NCBI GenBank assembly: GCA_013396915.1
Contig: VWZL01002048.1
Coordinates: 1,383,971 to 1,447,970, forward strand
DNA from: Stercorarius parasiticus
Lineage: Eukaryota > Chordata > Aves > Charadriiformes > Stercorariidae
Direction of reading: 5' to 3'
DNA: 64,000 nt
Shown here: piece by piece, positions 22,728 through 34,683 of the stretch
Numbering within the stretch: position 1 is the stretch's first letter
Layout: every line of letters begins with the position of its first letter
Made by a program: the position numbers and the translations under genes
Notes under the pieces: model-generated
What the model saw: only the letters and a program-made list of their open reading frames with translations
Databases searched by the model: none
What the model was told of the DNA's origin: nothing

Positions 22728-25167
22728 GTGCCCTTCCTTCTCTTATCTGGGGGGATGTCTGCGTGTGGGGGGGTGTTTGCTCCAGCGCTCTGAATCGGTG
22801 ATAAGGGCTGATGGGCCTTTATGTGCGAGGAGAAGGAGGTGCTGCGGTGGGATATCTGATGGCTGTATGCAGTAGGGGACATAGCATGTTTTAAAGTGTG
22901 TGCTAGCGCTTTCTTCTCAGGTGCATTGCCTAGCAGCTCTGATGGGGGCAGGTTAGGCTCTGTACTTCCTGAACCAAAAAGCGCTCTCTGGGTTGGTTGA
23001 TTATGCATTCTAGGGCAGCTGAGTGATGCAAGTGTGGCTCGTTTAATTATGGAGTAGAAGCTGAACTCCAGTGCTGCTGTATATAGGTCACTGGGTGGCC
23101 CAGTGCTGCGCAACACCGGGACTTTCCCCTTTTGGAAAGACACTTGTAATCCTAAAGATGAGTTACGGTGCTCAGAAGTGTGCCTGCTTGCTTTGGAGGA
23201 GTAGGTAAATACTGATGATGTAGATGTATTGTAAATCCTAAATCTCTTAGGAACAAAAGAACTTCAACAGAGTTTGATATTTTTTAAAAACAGCGAAAAC
23301 TCAGAAACCGTGCTCTTTGAATTGTTTTTATAGGTGTGTAGAAAACTTTAACTAGCCAAAGTGTTGCTAATGCTCAATGGAAATCAGATTGGGAAGTTCT
23401 GGGGTTTGTGAATCCCTAGGATACAAGAAAAACTTGAAAATTAACCTTACTGTGGGATGGAAGTCAAGAGCTGACTAGCCGCTTTCTGTGAGGATGTGAA
23501 AGGATCACAGTATCGTTAAACCAGAAATGCTGGTTGTGGAGCTTCACTGTAAGACAGTGTGCTTTCTTCCTAGCTGCGCTTTTCAACTCTTTAACAGGTA
23601 TCTGTGATGAAACATTTAACGAGTAATTATAGCATCCTTTGAGCACTAAGTGCTTATCAAAGTGGCAAGTGATCTGTAAGTTGCTGCTTTTCTGAAAATA
23701 CAGTTTTCAATTAGAAAGATTAAGCTTTCTGGGAGCCCACAGGTACAGCAAAGGATGATGTAGAATTGGGATGGGGAGGCTTATTGTGGGGAAGCAACAG
23801 CAGGAGCTGCTTTGTGGTGCTACCAGCCTGTTACAGATCCAGGAGTCCTGCTGTGAGTGGAGTATGCCCAGAGTATGAGGCACAAGGAGCAAAGCCAAAT
23901 ATTTAAACCTAGTAACTGAGGATTGTAATATTTTATTGATGTAGAGGCATTCATGTGGGCTTATAATAATCTTGACGGAAATTGTGGTCTGACCTTGGTT
24001 AAAGTTTGAGGTAACCACAACAGAGAGTTACTTCATACAACTATTTATGCCTGTCCTGTGCCAATACACTTAAACTATTACTGTTTTAACAGCGTACAGT
24101 CGTATACTTGGAGCACAGTCCTTTCAGCCCAGGATAAGTTGAAGATTTCAGTTAATCAGTAACCATTGATACGCAGCATTAAGATGTTCCGGGGCAGCTT
24201 TTCTTGTATGTGCTAGTATCAAATTTATCTGGTGAAAGTAAGCTTTGGGTCTTGTTTTCCAGAAAAAAAAAATGCGTGTTGGGACCAGCCATGTGGTTAC
24301 AGGTTGGTAGCGGTGTTGCAGGCTGCATTATGGGTTAGCGGGTTTGGTGTGCTCTGCCACTTTCTGCTTTTTTCTGGAGAAGTTAAAGGCTTTTGCTATC
24401 AGAAAAAGCCCGTGCACAGTTTCAGCTGTTGCTTATTGCTGTCCTCCAGAAAGCTAAGTTTAAACGAATTTGTCTTTAATTTCTCCTATTATATTTCTTA
24501 GGAAGAAAAGTTTAATGGGATGTTATGATTAGCATGCCAAATGTATTTTAGTACTTTAAGATTGGAATGAGCGGCTGTTGAGCCAAGACTTGTCTCTTGC
24601 CTCTTCTGGTTGATGTGAAATTGGTGTCCTCTTGAGTCTTGTGCCTACGTTTCAGAGTAACGTTGGAGACACAGGTCCAATCTTGATCTTAATGTTTGGT
24701 TTTTTCCTCCCTGTGTAACCGGTAGGAAAAAAGAAGTTTTACTACTTTAAACTTGTTTCACGTGTGCCGTTGATGTTCTGTGTGTTTGGTGCTGTGCGTG
24801 AGTTATTGACTTTGTACTTTCTATACAAGGCGTGCCTAAGGTCTGTACAGAAAGTAGAAGTTTCAAACATTGTACTTGTTGGCATTTTCACCTTAGTTGG
24901 GTAACGTACTTTTGAACAAGCTGAAGCTACAGACTTTTTTTAAAGCAAAGAAGAATATTTAAATCTACATGGTTTTGATGTTACTGTTACTTATGCTGTG
25001 AAGTGGGCAAAGGTTGATTTTTTGGGGGGGAATTATTCTTCATAGTGTCAGTAAACAGTCTTTGGGCATGAAGCCTTTTCCTTTTCTACTTGGAAAACCC
25101 CTTTCCTGTGGTATCGTTGGCCTCAAGTCCCATGTAAGCAACAATTCCCAAAGCTTTCCTTAGCAGT

Positions 25168-25188
25168 GGGGGGTGGGGTGGGGGTGGG
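25168..25188 (+). other. G-quadruplex-capable run
   Basis: Four G runs (6, 4, 5 and 3 long) separated by single T bases form an unusually compact quadruplex motif on the sense strand of the intron. Confidence 0.8.
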
Positions 25189-28100
25189 TTCAAACACCTA
25201 CCTCCCAGCAAAGGGGAACTACCATTTCCAGGTGACTTAAGTGTTGGCCAAACTTAAAAGGTAGCTTGTAGGAAAGAAAAGAGGAAAAACTGAAGGTATG
25301 GGTGGGGAAGATGAAGTGGTCTATGAGCCAGCCAGGCTGGTGCCCATCTTTTGGATGTTGTTGATGGTCTGCGCTTTTTTGCGAGGATTGCAACATGTTA
25401 ATGTGATGTTTTCTGGACTACGGGGGTGATGCTAGCAAGCTGCCACCTTCATGGCTAGCTTTGTGTTAAAAACATGTGGGTGTTTTTGTCTGTTTTAAAA
25501 CTATTGTTATACAGTAGGCTAATGCTGTACCAATGCTGCTATTCTAATCTTGGAGTATTTTTCTATGTAAATATCAAGAGGTTGGTTTTGAAGTTCACTT
25601 GTCCCTGATTTTAAGAGTCTTATGTCATGGTGTTCAACCTGTAATTTCATTTATTTGAAGCAAGAGAAGTCTTTACATACTCACCACCACTACTCCCAAA
25701 GAAAAAAAAAAAAGAGAAAAGGAGAAATTTTCGTCAACTTCAAGTCAGAGAAACAAGAGAAGCTATTTTTGCCTTAAAACTATTTCAGAGAACTTGTCAA
25801 GGGAAATGTTGTTCCTGGAGTTTTGGGTTGCTTTTTTTTTTTTCCTTCCCCTTGAAGTTTTCATGATTCTTTCATAACGAGAGGAACTCTTGCGGCTCTG
25901 GAGGAGAAGGATGGCTCTGGGGCAGTGGAGTTTTAAAATGGCAGTTTCTTTTTCAGGGGTTCTGACTTTGTGCTTTTGTTTTGAGATAACTTTGTTTGAA
26001 TAACCCCTCTTTAGGATATATTAAGCAGATGTGCGAGTCAAAATTGTAGACTATCAAAAGGAGTATCATTATAAACTGTTCTTTTGAGCTTCTTTTCCCC
26101 CTGAGGTTTTAGAGGGATTAGTTTTAAGCTCTTATCTCAAACTCTCTGCAGTTTGTGGTGGTGGGAAGTAGAAGGCAGCTGACAAGTGATCTCTGTTGGA
26201 GGCCTCCAGTCTCTTCTTGCAAAGCTTCACTTGAGATAATTCTTGTTAGTTCTGTGTCATCTCTTGCGTATTGCCCTGGTGCATTACACTGCTGGCATTT
26301 CCAACACCAGCCCAGTAAACTTTCCATGCGCTTGTGTTGGGTGAGCAGGCAAAGCTTTGGAGCATGTGAAATTTGGGCAACGTGGTGCAAATGTATTGGA
26401 ACTAGTCCCGTGTTGTTCCCCGTCTCGTAGCTGAAGGTTTTTGATGACGTGCTGGTGTAAGAATACTCTTTTTCAACACTGGAGAGTCCCTTTTTTGGTG
26501 GACTAAAACTTCTAGGACTCTTCCAGCTGTTTCAGTTATTGTGAGTGAGTGTTGTCTAGGCATTGTTATGAAAACAAAATCTAGCAGATAAATAGATTGC
26601 AATTGGGGTTAAGCGTTGTCAAGCATTGTCTAAGAGGGTTTTTATTATTTATTGGGTAGGTCTTGTGTCAAGCAAAACGAATGCCAGCTGCACTGATAGA
26701 GCCAGATGATTAAGAACTGAACTGGTATTAAGGTCACTGGCTGAATTAGAGAACGAGATGGATTAATGTTTGCACAATATTGAAGTGTATGCCAGATGCT
26801 AGCAGTCGTGGTCCTTGTTTTTCTGGTGAAATTGAAAAGAAACGTGGAATTTTAATGTTGCTCTCTATTAACTCGGCAGTTGAATACCTGATGGCAGTAG
26901 TGAGTAACTTTCTTGGGACAGATCGCTGAATACTTGTGTAAAAGTGTTGTACAGGCATGCGTCACCATTCCCTCACAAACCAAGCTCTGTAAATTAAATT
27001 AGCATACTTCTTCATTTGGCAGAGATCTGCCTGTTGTTTGGTTTACCGCTGTAGGTAAAGGTGTGTTGATCTAATGAAGCTCATGTAGATGACCAAAACA
27101 CAACTTGCACAAGGAAAAGAACATTTGAAACATGGTATTTACTTGCCCTGAATTTGAGGGTGCTCAGTGCGGCAAGAAGGATAAGGTTACTCTGGAACTG
27201 TTTCCTAATCCTAGTGAGTCTCCAATTAATGACCGAGCATTTGGTTTGTTTTTCAGAAGTGGAATCTGTATGTGGGATACCATGTGGGAGCTCTTTTCCC
27301 GGGCCGAAGGAAGGGTTTAAGTTGCTCAGAGCTGCTGCGAATAGCGGAGAACTTCCAACTTTGCTGCTTCAGCCATTAGCAGTTCTTTACTGGATGTAAT
27401 GGTCGTTTTGCCCTAGAAAATGGAATCACTTGTACCAGATGCTGAACCCTTGCTCTCTTTAGTAGTTAAGCAGCCAGAACTTTTAATTGCTGCATTTGAC
27501 AAAATAATGGTTTCAAAGCAGTGTGTTGCATGCCGCACAGTGTAAGCTCGGTAGTAGCGATGCTTTCAGATCCTGGCGGCTTAGATCGCCGCTGAAGAAT
27601 CACTCGGGTGTATTTTGAGTGAATGCTTTGGCTCTTTTCTGCAGAGCGGAGCTAATGTTGATATTGCTGTGCTGATGGCCACCGGTAGTTTAATACTGAT
27701 TGCCGAAGTACAACTATCCAGTTACCAAATGATTTGTGTAAGATGATAGCTGAAATAGCATGTAACTGTTGTTTTCTTTGGCATGGTTAGAGCCTTAGAA
27801 AGAGAGATTTGGAAAGTGGAGGGTGAGGGCAAATCTCTTTCAAATGCTTGCGTATTCATTTTCACTTTGAGCTGCATGGGGTTAAAAAAAAAAAGGCATT
27901 AATGCAAACTATTAATGTAATAGCGTTGCTTTTGATAATTGGTGTTGCGATTTCCCCTAGGCAACTGCAGTAAACACAGAGTGAAAGGCGGTTTCTGCCA
28001 AAAAATACAGAATGGGCTTTTTCATGTGTGAGGAAAAAGAAATGTCAGTATATTGAACTTGAGAAACTATCATCTATTCTGTTCATGAAAAGCGTCCAAC

Positions 28101-31100
28101 ATAAAGCTATTATCTTGATGGAAGTTTAAAATAGGGTGTTTGATGATTTTGATGTTTCAGACTGGTATATAATGACAGTGTTTGACAAATACTTCTGCTT
28201 TATTGACAAAATAATACCAAATGTTTTCTTACAGCAAAAGAGGCCACAAACACCATCAAGACAATAAGCACACAGTGTGATGTAGCTTCCTGCAATTTTT
28301 TTTTACTAATCACAGAAGACATTAATAAAACTGAAACGGTGGCCTTTGTTGTTTTTTTTGAGGTTTTCTTTGGTGGGGATAAGAAGGCAAGCCAGGAGGG
28401 GAGACACGGCTTTCCGTGCTCCAGCTGTTGATCTTCAGTAACAGCTGTAATGGGTTTGCACACATTTGTCATGAGTTTAGTCATGTTCGTTTCTGCATTG
28501 GTTAATAGTCTTGAAAATCTTGATCGGGCTAATGTGAAGGAATATTTGTTCACTTAAGTTAAAATTTAACTTCGTGGATAGTACTTGTTTTCATATGTTT
28601 TGGCTTCCTTACTTTGCGGTTGCTTGGTTTACGCAGGGATGTAAAGGTCACTTGTCTGAAGTTGTAACACAGAGTAAATCTCTAAGCGTTTTAAGACATT
28701 GCAGAAAGGGCTTTATGAGGAACCCCCATAGGATCCGGCCGTAATGTCAGATACAGTAATTGTGATTTATGAGGTAGGCACATCTGTATTTCCTGGTTGT
28801 AAATACTCCACTTGGGTGGTATATGGGAGATGTTATTTGTAAATTACCTGAGACCCATTATTTGTAACTCTATTTTCACTGGCTTATAGAGAGAACTATT
28901 ACATGAAATGTAAAAATTCAGCAATGTCAGTTCTAGTTACATCAAACAACTTTTATTTTTAGATGACTTGATGATGTATCTCAGCTTGGTGAAGTTAATT
29001 TCAGCCTTGGCGGTGGTTATTAAGAAATAATGTGGAAGTTTCTGGGAAAGATCCTAGTGTTAGCAAAGGGTTCATCGCAGCACCCAAATGCAGCGCGGTT
29101 CGAATGCTTATGAGCTGTGCTTCCATTTTGTGAATGAAGACCCGTTGCAGATCTTTCCTTCTTGGAAGTGTTAGATACTGATGTTTTGCCAGTTGCATAT
29201 GAAGGGGAGCTCAAATACCGTGCTGACTGCTGCCAACTCTGGCACTTCCAAGTTATTTATTATATCTCTTTATTTGTTTGCAGGTATTTGTCAGTAGGCT
29301 TGTCTGGCTGAATTGATAGAGAATCTGGATTCCTAAAAATACTGGTTTACTTGTGTTAGACTTAGTGTGTATATACATATACACGTGTGGTTTTTGAGGA
29401 GAGAATTCTGTAACACCGATGTGTTTATTTTTCTTCGTCTTGTTGCCCTTGCAGGCAGTGCTTATGTATTAAACGTAAGGGAAGACTATTACAAAAAGTG
29501 GGTGCTAAACCACTTAGTGCAGTTGTATTTGTAAGGACGTATAATGCATCTAAGATGCACACACTCCTTAGTTCCTCTGCTGCTTTCTGTGGGCATGTAT
29601 GTTATTTGGCTCTTGAGAGCATTGTTTTTCATCTTTGTCTGGATGTGGAATTAATGAGTTACTGCTTACTCTCGCTATTAAGTGGCACTTCTTTTTTTAG
29701 ATTGAACCCCGAAAAAATTGGTGGCCCTTAGCACTGCTGGTGTTGCTGTTATGGAACATTCTTGCAGAGATGACACTCTCCCCGTAGCTCCCGAAAACCA
29801 AAGCCTTCTTAGGGATGAGTGTCAGAATGACATACCGCCTGAAACATCTCCTGCTCTTCCAGGGCTGTTATTGCATTTGGATCAAGGGTAGACTGCCTGG
29901 GAAACTGGGATGTTGACCTCACTGCTCCTTATGCAACGTACTAATTCAGAAGCTCTTCAGTTCAGCGATACAGAAATATTTATGTTGGCAAGGCAACGAC
30001 TTTTCTGTCTCAATCTCTGTGTCCTGCAGGGGGGAAAAAAAAATCTTATTCTGTACTCATGGAAGATACAAGATTTAACTCTTCTGTAGTTTTAATAATT
30101 AAAGCTGTTAAAATTGAATGTGCATTGCTCTTCACAGCTTTTAGGGGATTATGCCCAGGACTTTGTGAGAGAAATTTGGTATTTTTTTCTAACCTCACTT
30201 GAATTGAAAATCACCCATTTTGCCACATCCTCGGCAGCAGATCGTTGGTTTCCTTGCTCAGGCTGCTCTTCCTTGCAGTCCAGTACGGCAGATCTTTACT
30301 GGCTGTCACTGGTATCCTTTTTGCTGTGTATATCCTCTTGGCTCCCTCCTCTGTCTGTCCTGTATCTCCATTAAAGTACGTTGTTAATAAAAAGAGGCTC
30401 ATTTCTATCCTCAGGAGAACATATTATTTTTAATTTTGTCCTATTGGCAATGAAGTTCTTCAGATTTTCAGCGTTGTGTTGGGCAGGCTTGTAATATTCA
30501 AGAGTTAAGGTGAGTGGCAGAGCGCTAGAGATGTCTTTGTTTCCATGTGGAGTTGTGCATGGCAGGATTGTTTGCTGAATGTCAAAGAAAGAAGATAATG
30601 CTAAAGTATTTTTTCTGAAAAAGATATTTTGAAAGCATGGTTAAAAGTCCACGGGAGTGAACAGCCTCTTTCAGCTCACATGTACACAGCGTTGTTGCGG
30701 AGGGTGCTGTCTCGGTTCAGGTGTATGTTCCAGGTGGCTGTCAAAGGTGGCACCAACCTTCCAGAAATCAAATCGGTACCATATCTCATCGTTTTGGGTA
30801 CTGGTGAGAAAGCAGAAGGTTGGAAAGGAGAGAAGTGGTTAGTTTTCAGTGCTCTTCGTGTGGTCTGTATTTAATGCAAGGAAGCCGTGCAGCACAGGAA
30901 CTGTCTTTCAACAGGGATAATGCTGGCTCTTGGGACTTTCTTCTTGACGGCTAGCACGGACGGCATTTCTCAAGGCATGGGCTAACCTGGGCGTTAGCTA
31001 AATGCCATTGAGTGTAAGCAATTCTGGGTAAAATAATATTTATTCTTGAATTCAGTTTTAATCTCTTAAAAATACCTGAGCATGTCTTACGCCTAAGAAA

Positions 31101-34100
31101 GTCTTAGATATTTTTAAGTTAGCTGAAAAATCAGTGCTTAGTGCAGATGATTGTGTTTGACATGATAATGTTGTGGTGAATGAAGAGGTGAACTCCAGGT
31201 GCTGGGTTAGGTGGGGATGGGGCCCTCTGGGAGGGGACATGGAGTTCGCTGAAGAAATTCTAGATTTTCAGTTTAGATACCTGCAAAGCTTCCTGGGTGA
31301 CTCAAGGTGAAGTTGTTGTGAAGTTGTTTGAGAACGATAGGCTATGAAAAGAGTAGGTTGAGATCAGAGACCTACATTTGGCACCTTGACTATGTATAAA
31401 GATGTGTAAGCAGGCTTGATTATTACTGTATGCATGTACCATAGGCATGGAAATACTGTGAGTACGTTTAGCTGCATTGAAAACTTGGTTGTGGGAATCC
31501 TTCCCTTTTCTTGCCCCTTCTTATCTCCTGGTCTTTGTGAACATAATGGGTGGGGAGTGAAAAGCAAAATCGTGTAGCTGGTTTGCTTTATGTTCAGCTG
31601 AGATTATTGCCACCTTTTAATATTACCACCTGCTTTACCTCTTCAGTCGGGCACCTTGGGTTTGTGGAAGGTCTGCAGCAGCAGAGACTTTTAAATGTGT
31701 CTTCTGATTTCTGTGTGCAAGTGAATAACCTGCTAATGCAGTTGACCTCCAGCCCTTTGAACTTACTCTATTTTTTTAACCTGAAGCAGGGAGGAGACTT
31801 CATGATAAGCAGAGGCTGGTCACAGGGCACTGCGGTCATCTTAAGGCTTGTTGTAACTATGCCATCTTCCTCCAGTAAACAGAACTGATGGAATCGAAGA
31901 ACTTTTTCTGAAAAGCATTTTGAGATGTTCCCAAATTTTAAATAAATGAATGAATTTACTGTCATGGAATCTAAACCTTTTTTTCAGTTTAGTCATGCCT
32001 GTAAAATACAAGCACAACGGCTGCTGTTTTGTAACGATGCTGTAAAACTGTATCGTTCCTAGTTTGACAAGTGGCGTCGTTCAATTTCACTGTGGTTTAG
32101 ATATCAGAGGTCCTGGACAGACATGCTGTTTTCTGTCGTAAGGTCGTTGTGCTGTGTTGCCTTGTCCTCAGTTCTGTGTATTCCTGCTGTGATTGCCAAG
32201 TTATACTTCAGTGGTTAAATGAAAATAAAGAGGAGATCTTTTTATTGGTTCTCTCAGTCAGTGTAAGAACAGTTTAAAGCCCAAAATGCTCTACCCAATC
32301 TTGCACCTTACTAGCAGAAACAAATCATCTTACCATTAAGGACAGTGGGGATTAAAGTACAGGTCTGTTTTTGTCATTTGCCGTAGGTACACATTTCAGA
32401 AGTGGTCATCTTTCAAACATGCTTCTTGATGTGCATAGATGCTTCTTGCACGTGAAGCATTCCTGATCCGGGTCCTCCTGGGTAGATGAGTGAGATGCCG
32501 GTACCACTCATAAGTTTTTTCCGAATCTTCCACATAAGTCTCAATCAGAGTAGCACCAGTATTTTTATCATCTGCACTAGTTGCTTTGTTGAAGGAAGAG
32601 AAACTTGCTTACCAGAGCTATTTATGGGCAGTTTTCATCTGATGCATTTGAAACTGTTCCTGACTTGCGTGCAGTGAAATACCAATACTTGATTATTACT
32701 ATTATTATTTTTTTGAAGTTCTGAATCAAGTCTGAAGGTCTACAAAGAATGAGGTACTGGTGATGATTTTTACCTGGAGACTGGAAAGCCTCTTCGTTCT
32801 TTTCATTAGCCCTTTTCTTCGGCTCCCTTGCTACAGAAATTCATTCCCAGCCCAATTCCTCGACTTGGCTGTTAATCCCTGTCAGTAGGAGGAAGAAGGT
32901 GATAGTGCTGCTGAGCCAGGTGATGCAGCTGTCTTCCAACATCTGCCTCTGCTTCACACAACCACTGGAACATCTGCAGAACGGATGTGATTGTTACTCA
33001 CCGTCCTGAGGGCTCCTGGTGGTTCACGGGAGCATCTGGGAAGTAGGGTTTTTCTGGAATTAGTTTGGTAGGGGAAACGGAAACCTGCATTTAGAACAAG
33101 AGACTTCGGAATGAAGTGGGATTTAGTTGCTGTGTTAATTACAGTTTTGCTCTAGGTAACTGTTAAGTGATACTATGTTAGCTCTCTCCTATGGTTATAT
33201 GCTCTTTCCCATCAAAACGGAGGTTCCTTTGTGTTTCGAATTATGTGCTTTCAGTCATATGTGTTAGTATTTAATGTAAGCACACTATATCATTCGAACT
33301 TAACTCTGAAATCCCTGCAGTTCCTCAGTGTGCGTGTGGGCACGTGGTGGGCCTTCACCTAGGGAATCCTTTTATTCAGGTGATTTAAAGAAATAAGCAC
33401 ATTGGAGGAGATTGTTCTTAAGTCACTCCTGGCAGTTACTTTGGCAGAAGCGTAGACAGTGTGCATCAAGGTTTTCTGCAGTAACCCCACATCCCTTCTT
33501 TCGTTTAAGAAGAGGTGTTGGGACGAGGCTTCTCTTCTTTATACTTAGAGTATGTTCCTGTCACAGCTTGCCTTAACCTCTACCCTTGCAAAGTATGTAA
33601 GGAATTGACTGATAACAAATCTCTTTCCATCCCCAAATAAAGAAGAAATCAAGTGTGTTTTGAGCATGCATGCTGGTTTGTATTTTTAGGGCCCCCAGAT
33701 TGACACATCAACTGTAGTCAACGTAATGTTGCCCATATATAGCGTGGATAAAGTATGAAGGAGACACAATACCTATTTTGTGTGAAAACACCGCTGATGA
33801 AAACAGTTTGATGTTGGGGACTTGATGGTGTTCAGTAGCGGGTGATGGAGCTGGTTACTACATACTGCTGACTTACAAAAATGTGCATAATCCTGTTTCC
33901 ACGAGATTTAAGCCAGTCTTTCTTTGATTCTAGTTTTCTCCAAAGTTCGTATCCCTGTCCCAAAATACTCCACTGCTTGCGTGGTTTTGCTGCAAGAGTT
34001 TTGCCGGTAGTTTTTGAAGTGTGTGTGTGTAGGACTGTCTCTTACTCTGTACTGGCTTTTCCAGCCCAGTCTGCTCCCATCTCTGCTGCAGTCTCCTTTG

Positions 34101-34600
34101 CCAGCCCACTCACATGGCTGCCGCTGATGCATTTGGGGGGGGAAAAAAAAAAAAACAAATGAGGTATTTAACTGTTCCTTCACTCTGCCTACAAGAGGGA
34201 GCGCTGTGTTACCCAGTGAAACCTGAGTGGGTTTTGCAAAATCACTCAGTACGTAAAATTCCCAGTACCACTGTTCTTGCGTAGTGCATGCACTCTGTTA
34301 CAGCAGGGTTACGGGGTTCAGACTCAAAGTAAAAAAAAGTTAATTTCTTTCTGGATCCAATCCGAGTTCCTTTCTTGTGGAATAATCCTAGGAATGTGTC
34401 ACTGCAGTCATCACAAACACTGCTGGCCTTTTCTGTTTACATGTGCTGTCCCTTGTCCTCCACTGTAGTACCAGCATGACAAACGGCTCTGGCAACGCCA
34501 TCGGTCCTCGGGGGAGGATGCTGGAAATGGTTCTTGCAGAACTCTGTGGTAAAAACTGAACAGAAATAACAGCAAAACCTTACCTTCCCCTCCCCGCCCC

Positions 34601-34683
34601 TTAGGTTAGTAAAAATTGAATTCTTTTTCCATTTGAAAAAGTAGAATCTTTTCCCCCTTTAGGTTAGTAAAAATGGAATTCTG
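34601..34683 (+). repeat. Direct repeat with 58-base period
   Basis: ttaggttagtaaaaattgaa followed by ttct is repeated 58 bases later as ttaggttagtaaaaatggaa followed by ttct, with one mismatch. The intervening bases are T/A-rich. Looks like a local duplication. Confidence 0.85.

Larger units (their letters stand above)
20340..22730. promoter_or_regulatory. AGAP1: Main CpG island and probable promoter of the long AGAP1 isoform
   Basis: Strongly CpG-dense sequence runs from about 20340 up to the assembly gap and again from about 21500 through the end of the large first exon. A GC box core GGGGCGGGC lies at 20374-20382. The 5' untranslated region and transcription start are probably in or near the gap. 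Sequence upstream of 20300 is ordinary AT-leaning DNA. Promoter function is inferred from CpG density and position; no TATA box placed at a clear start site was recognised. Confidence 0.75.
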
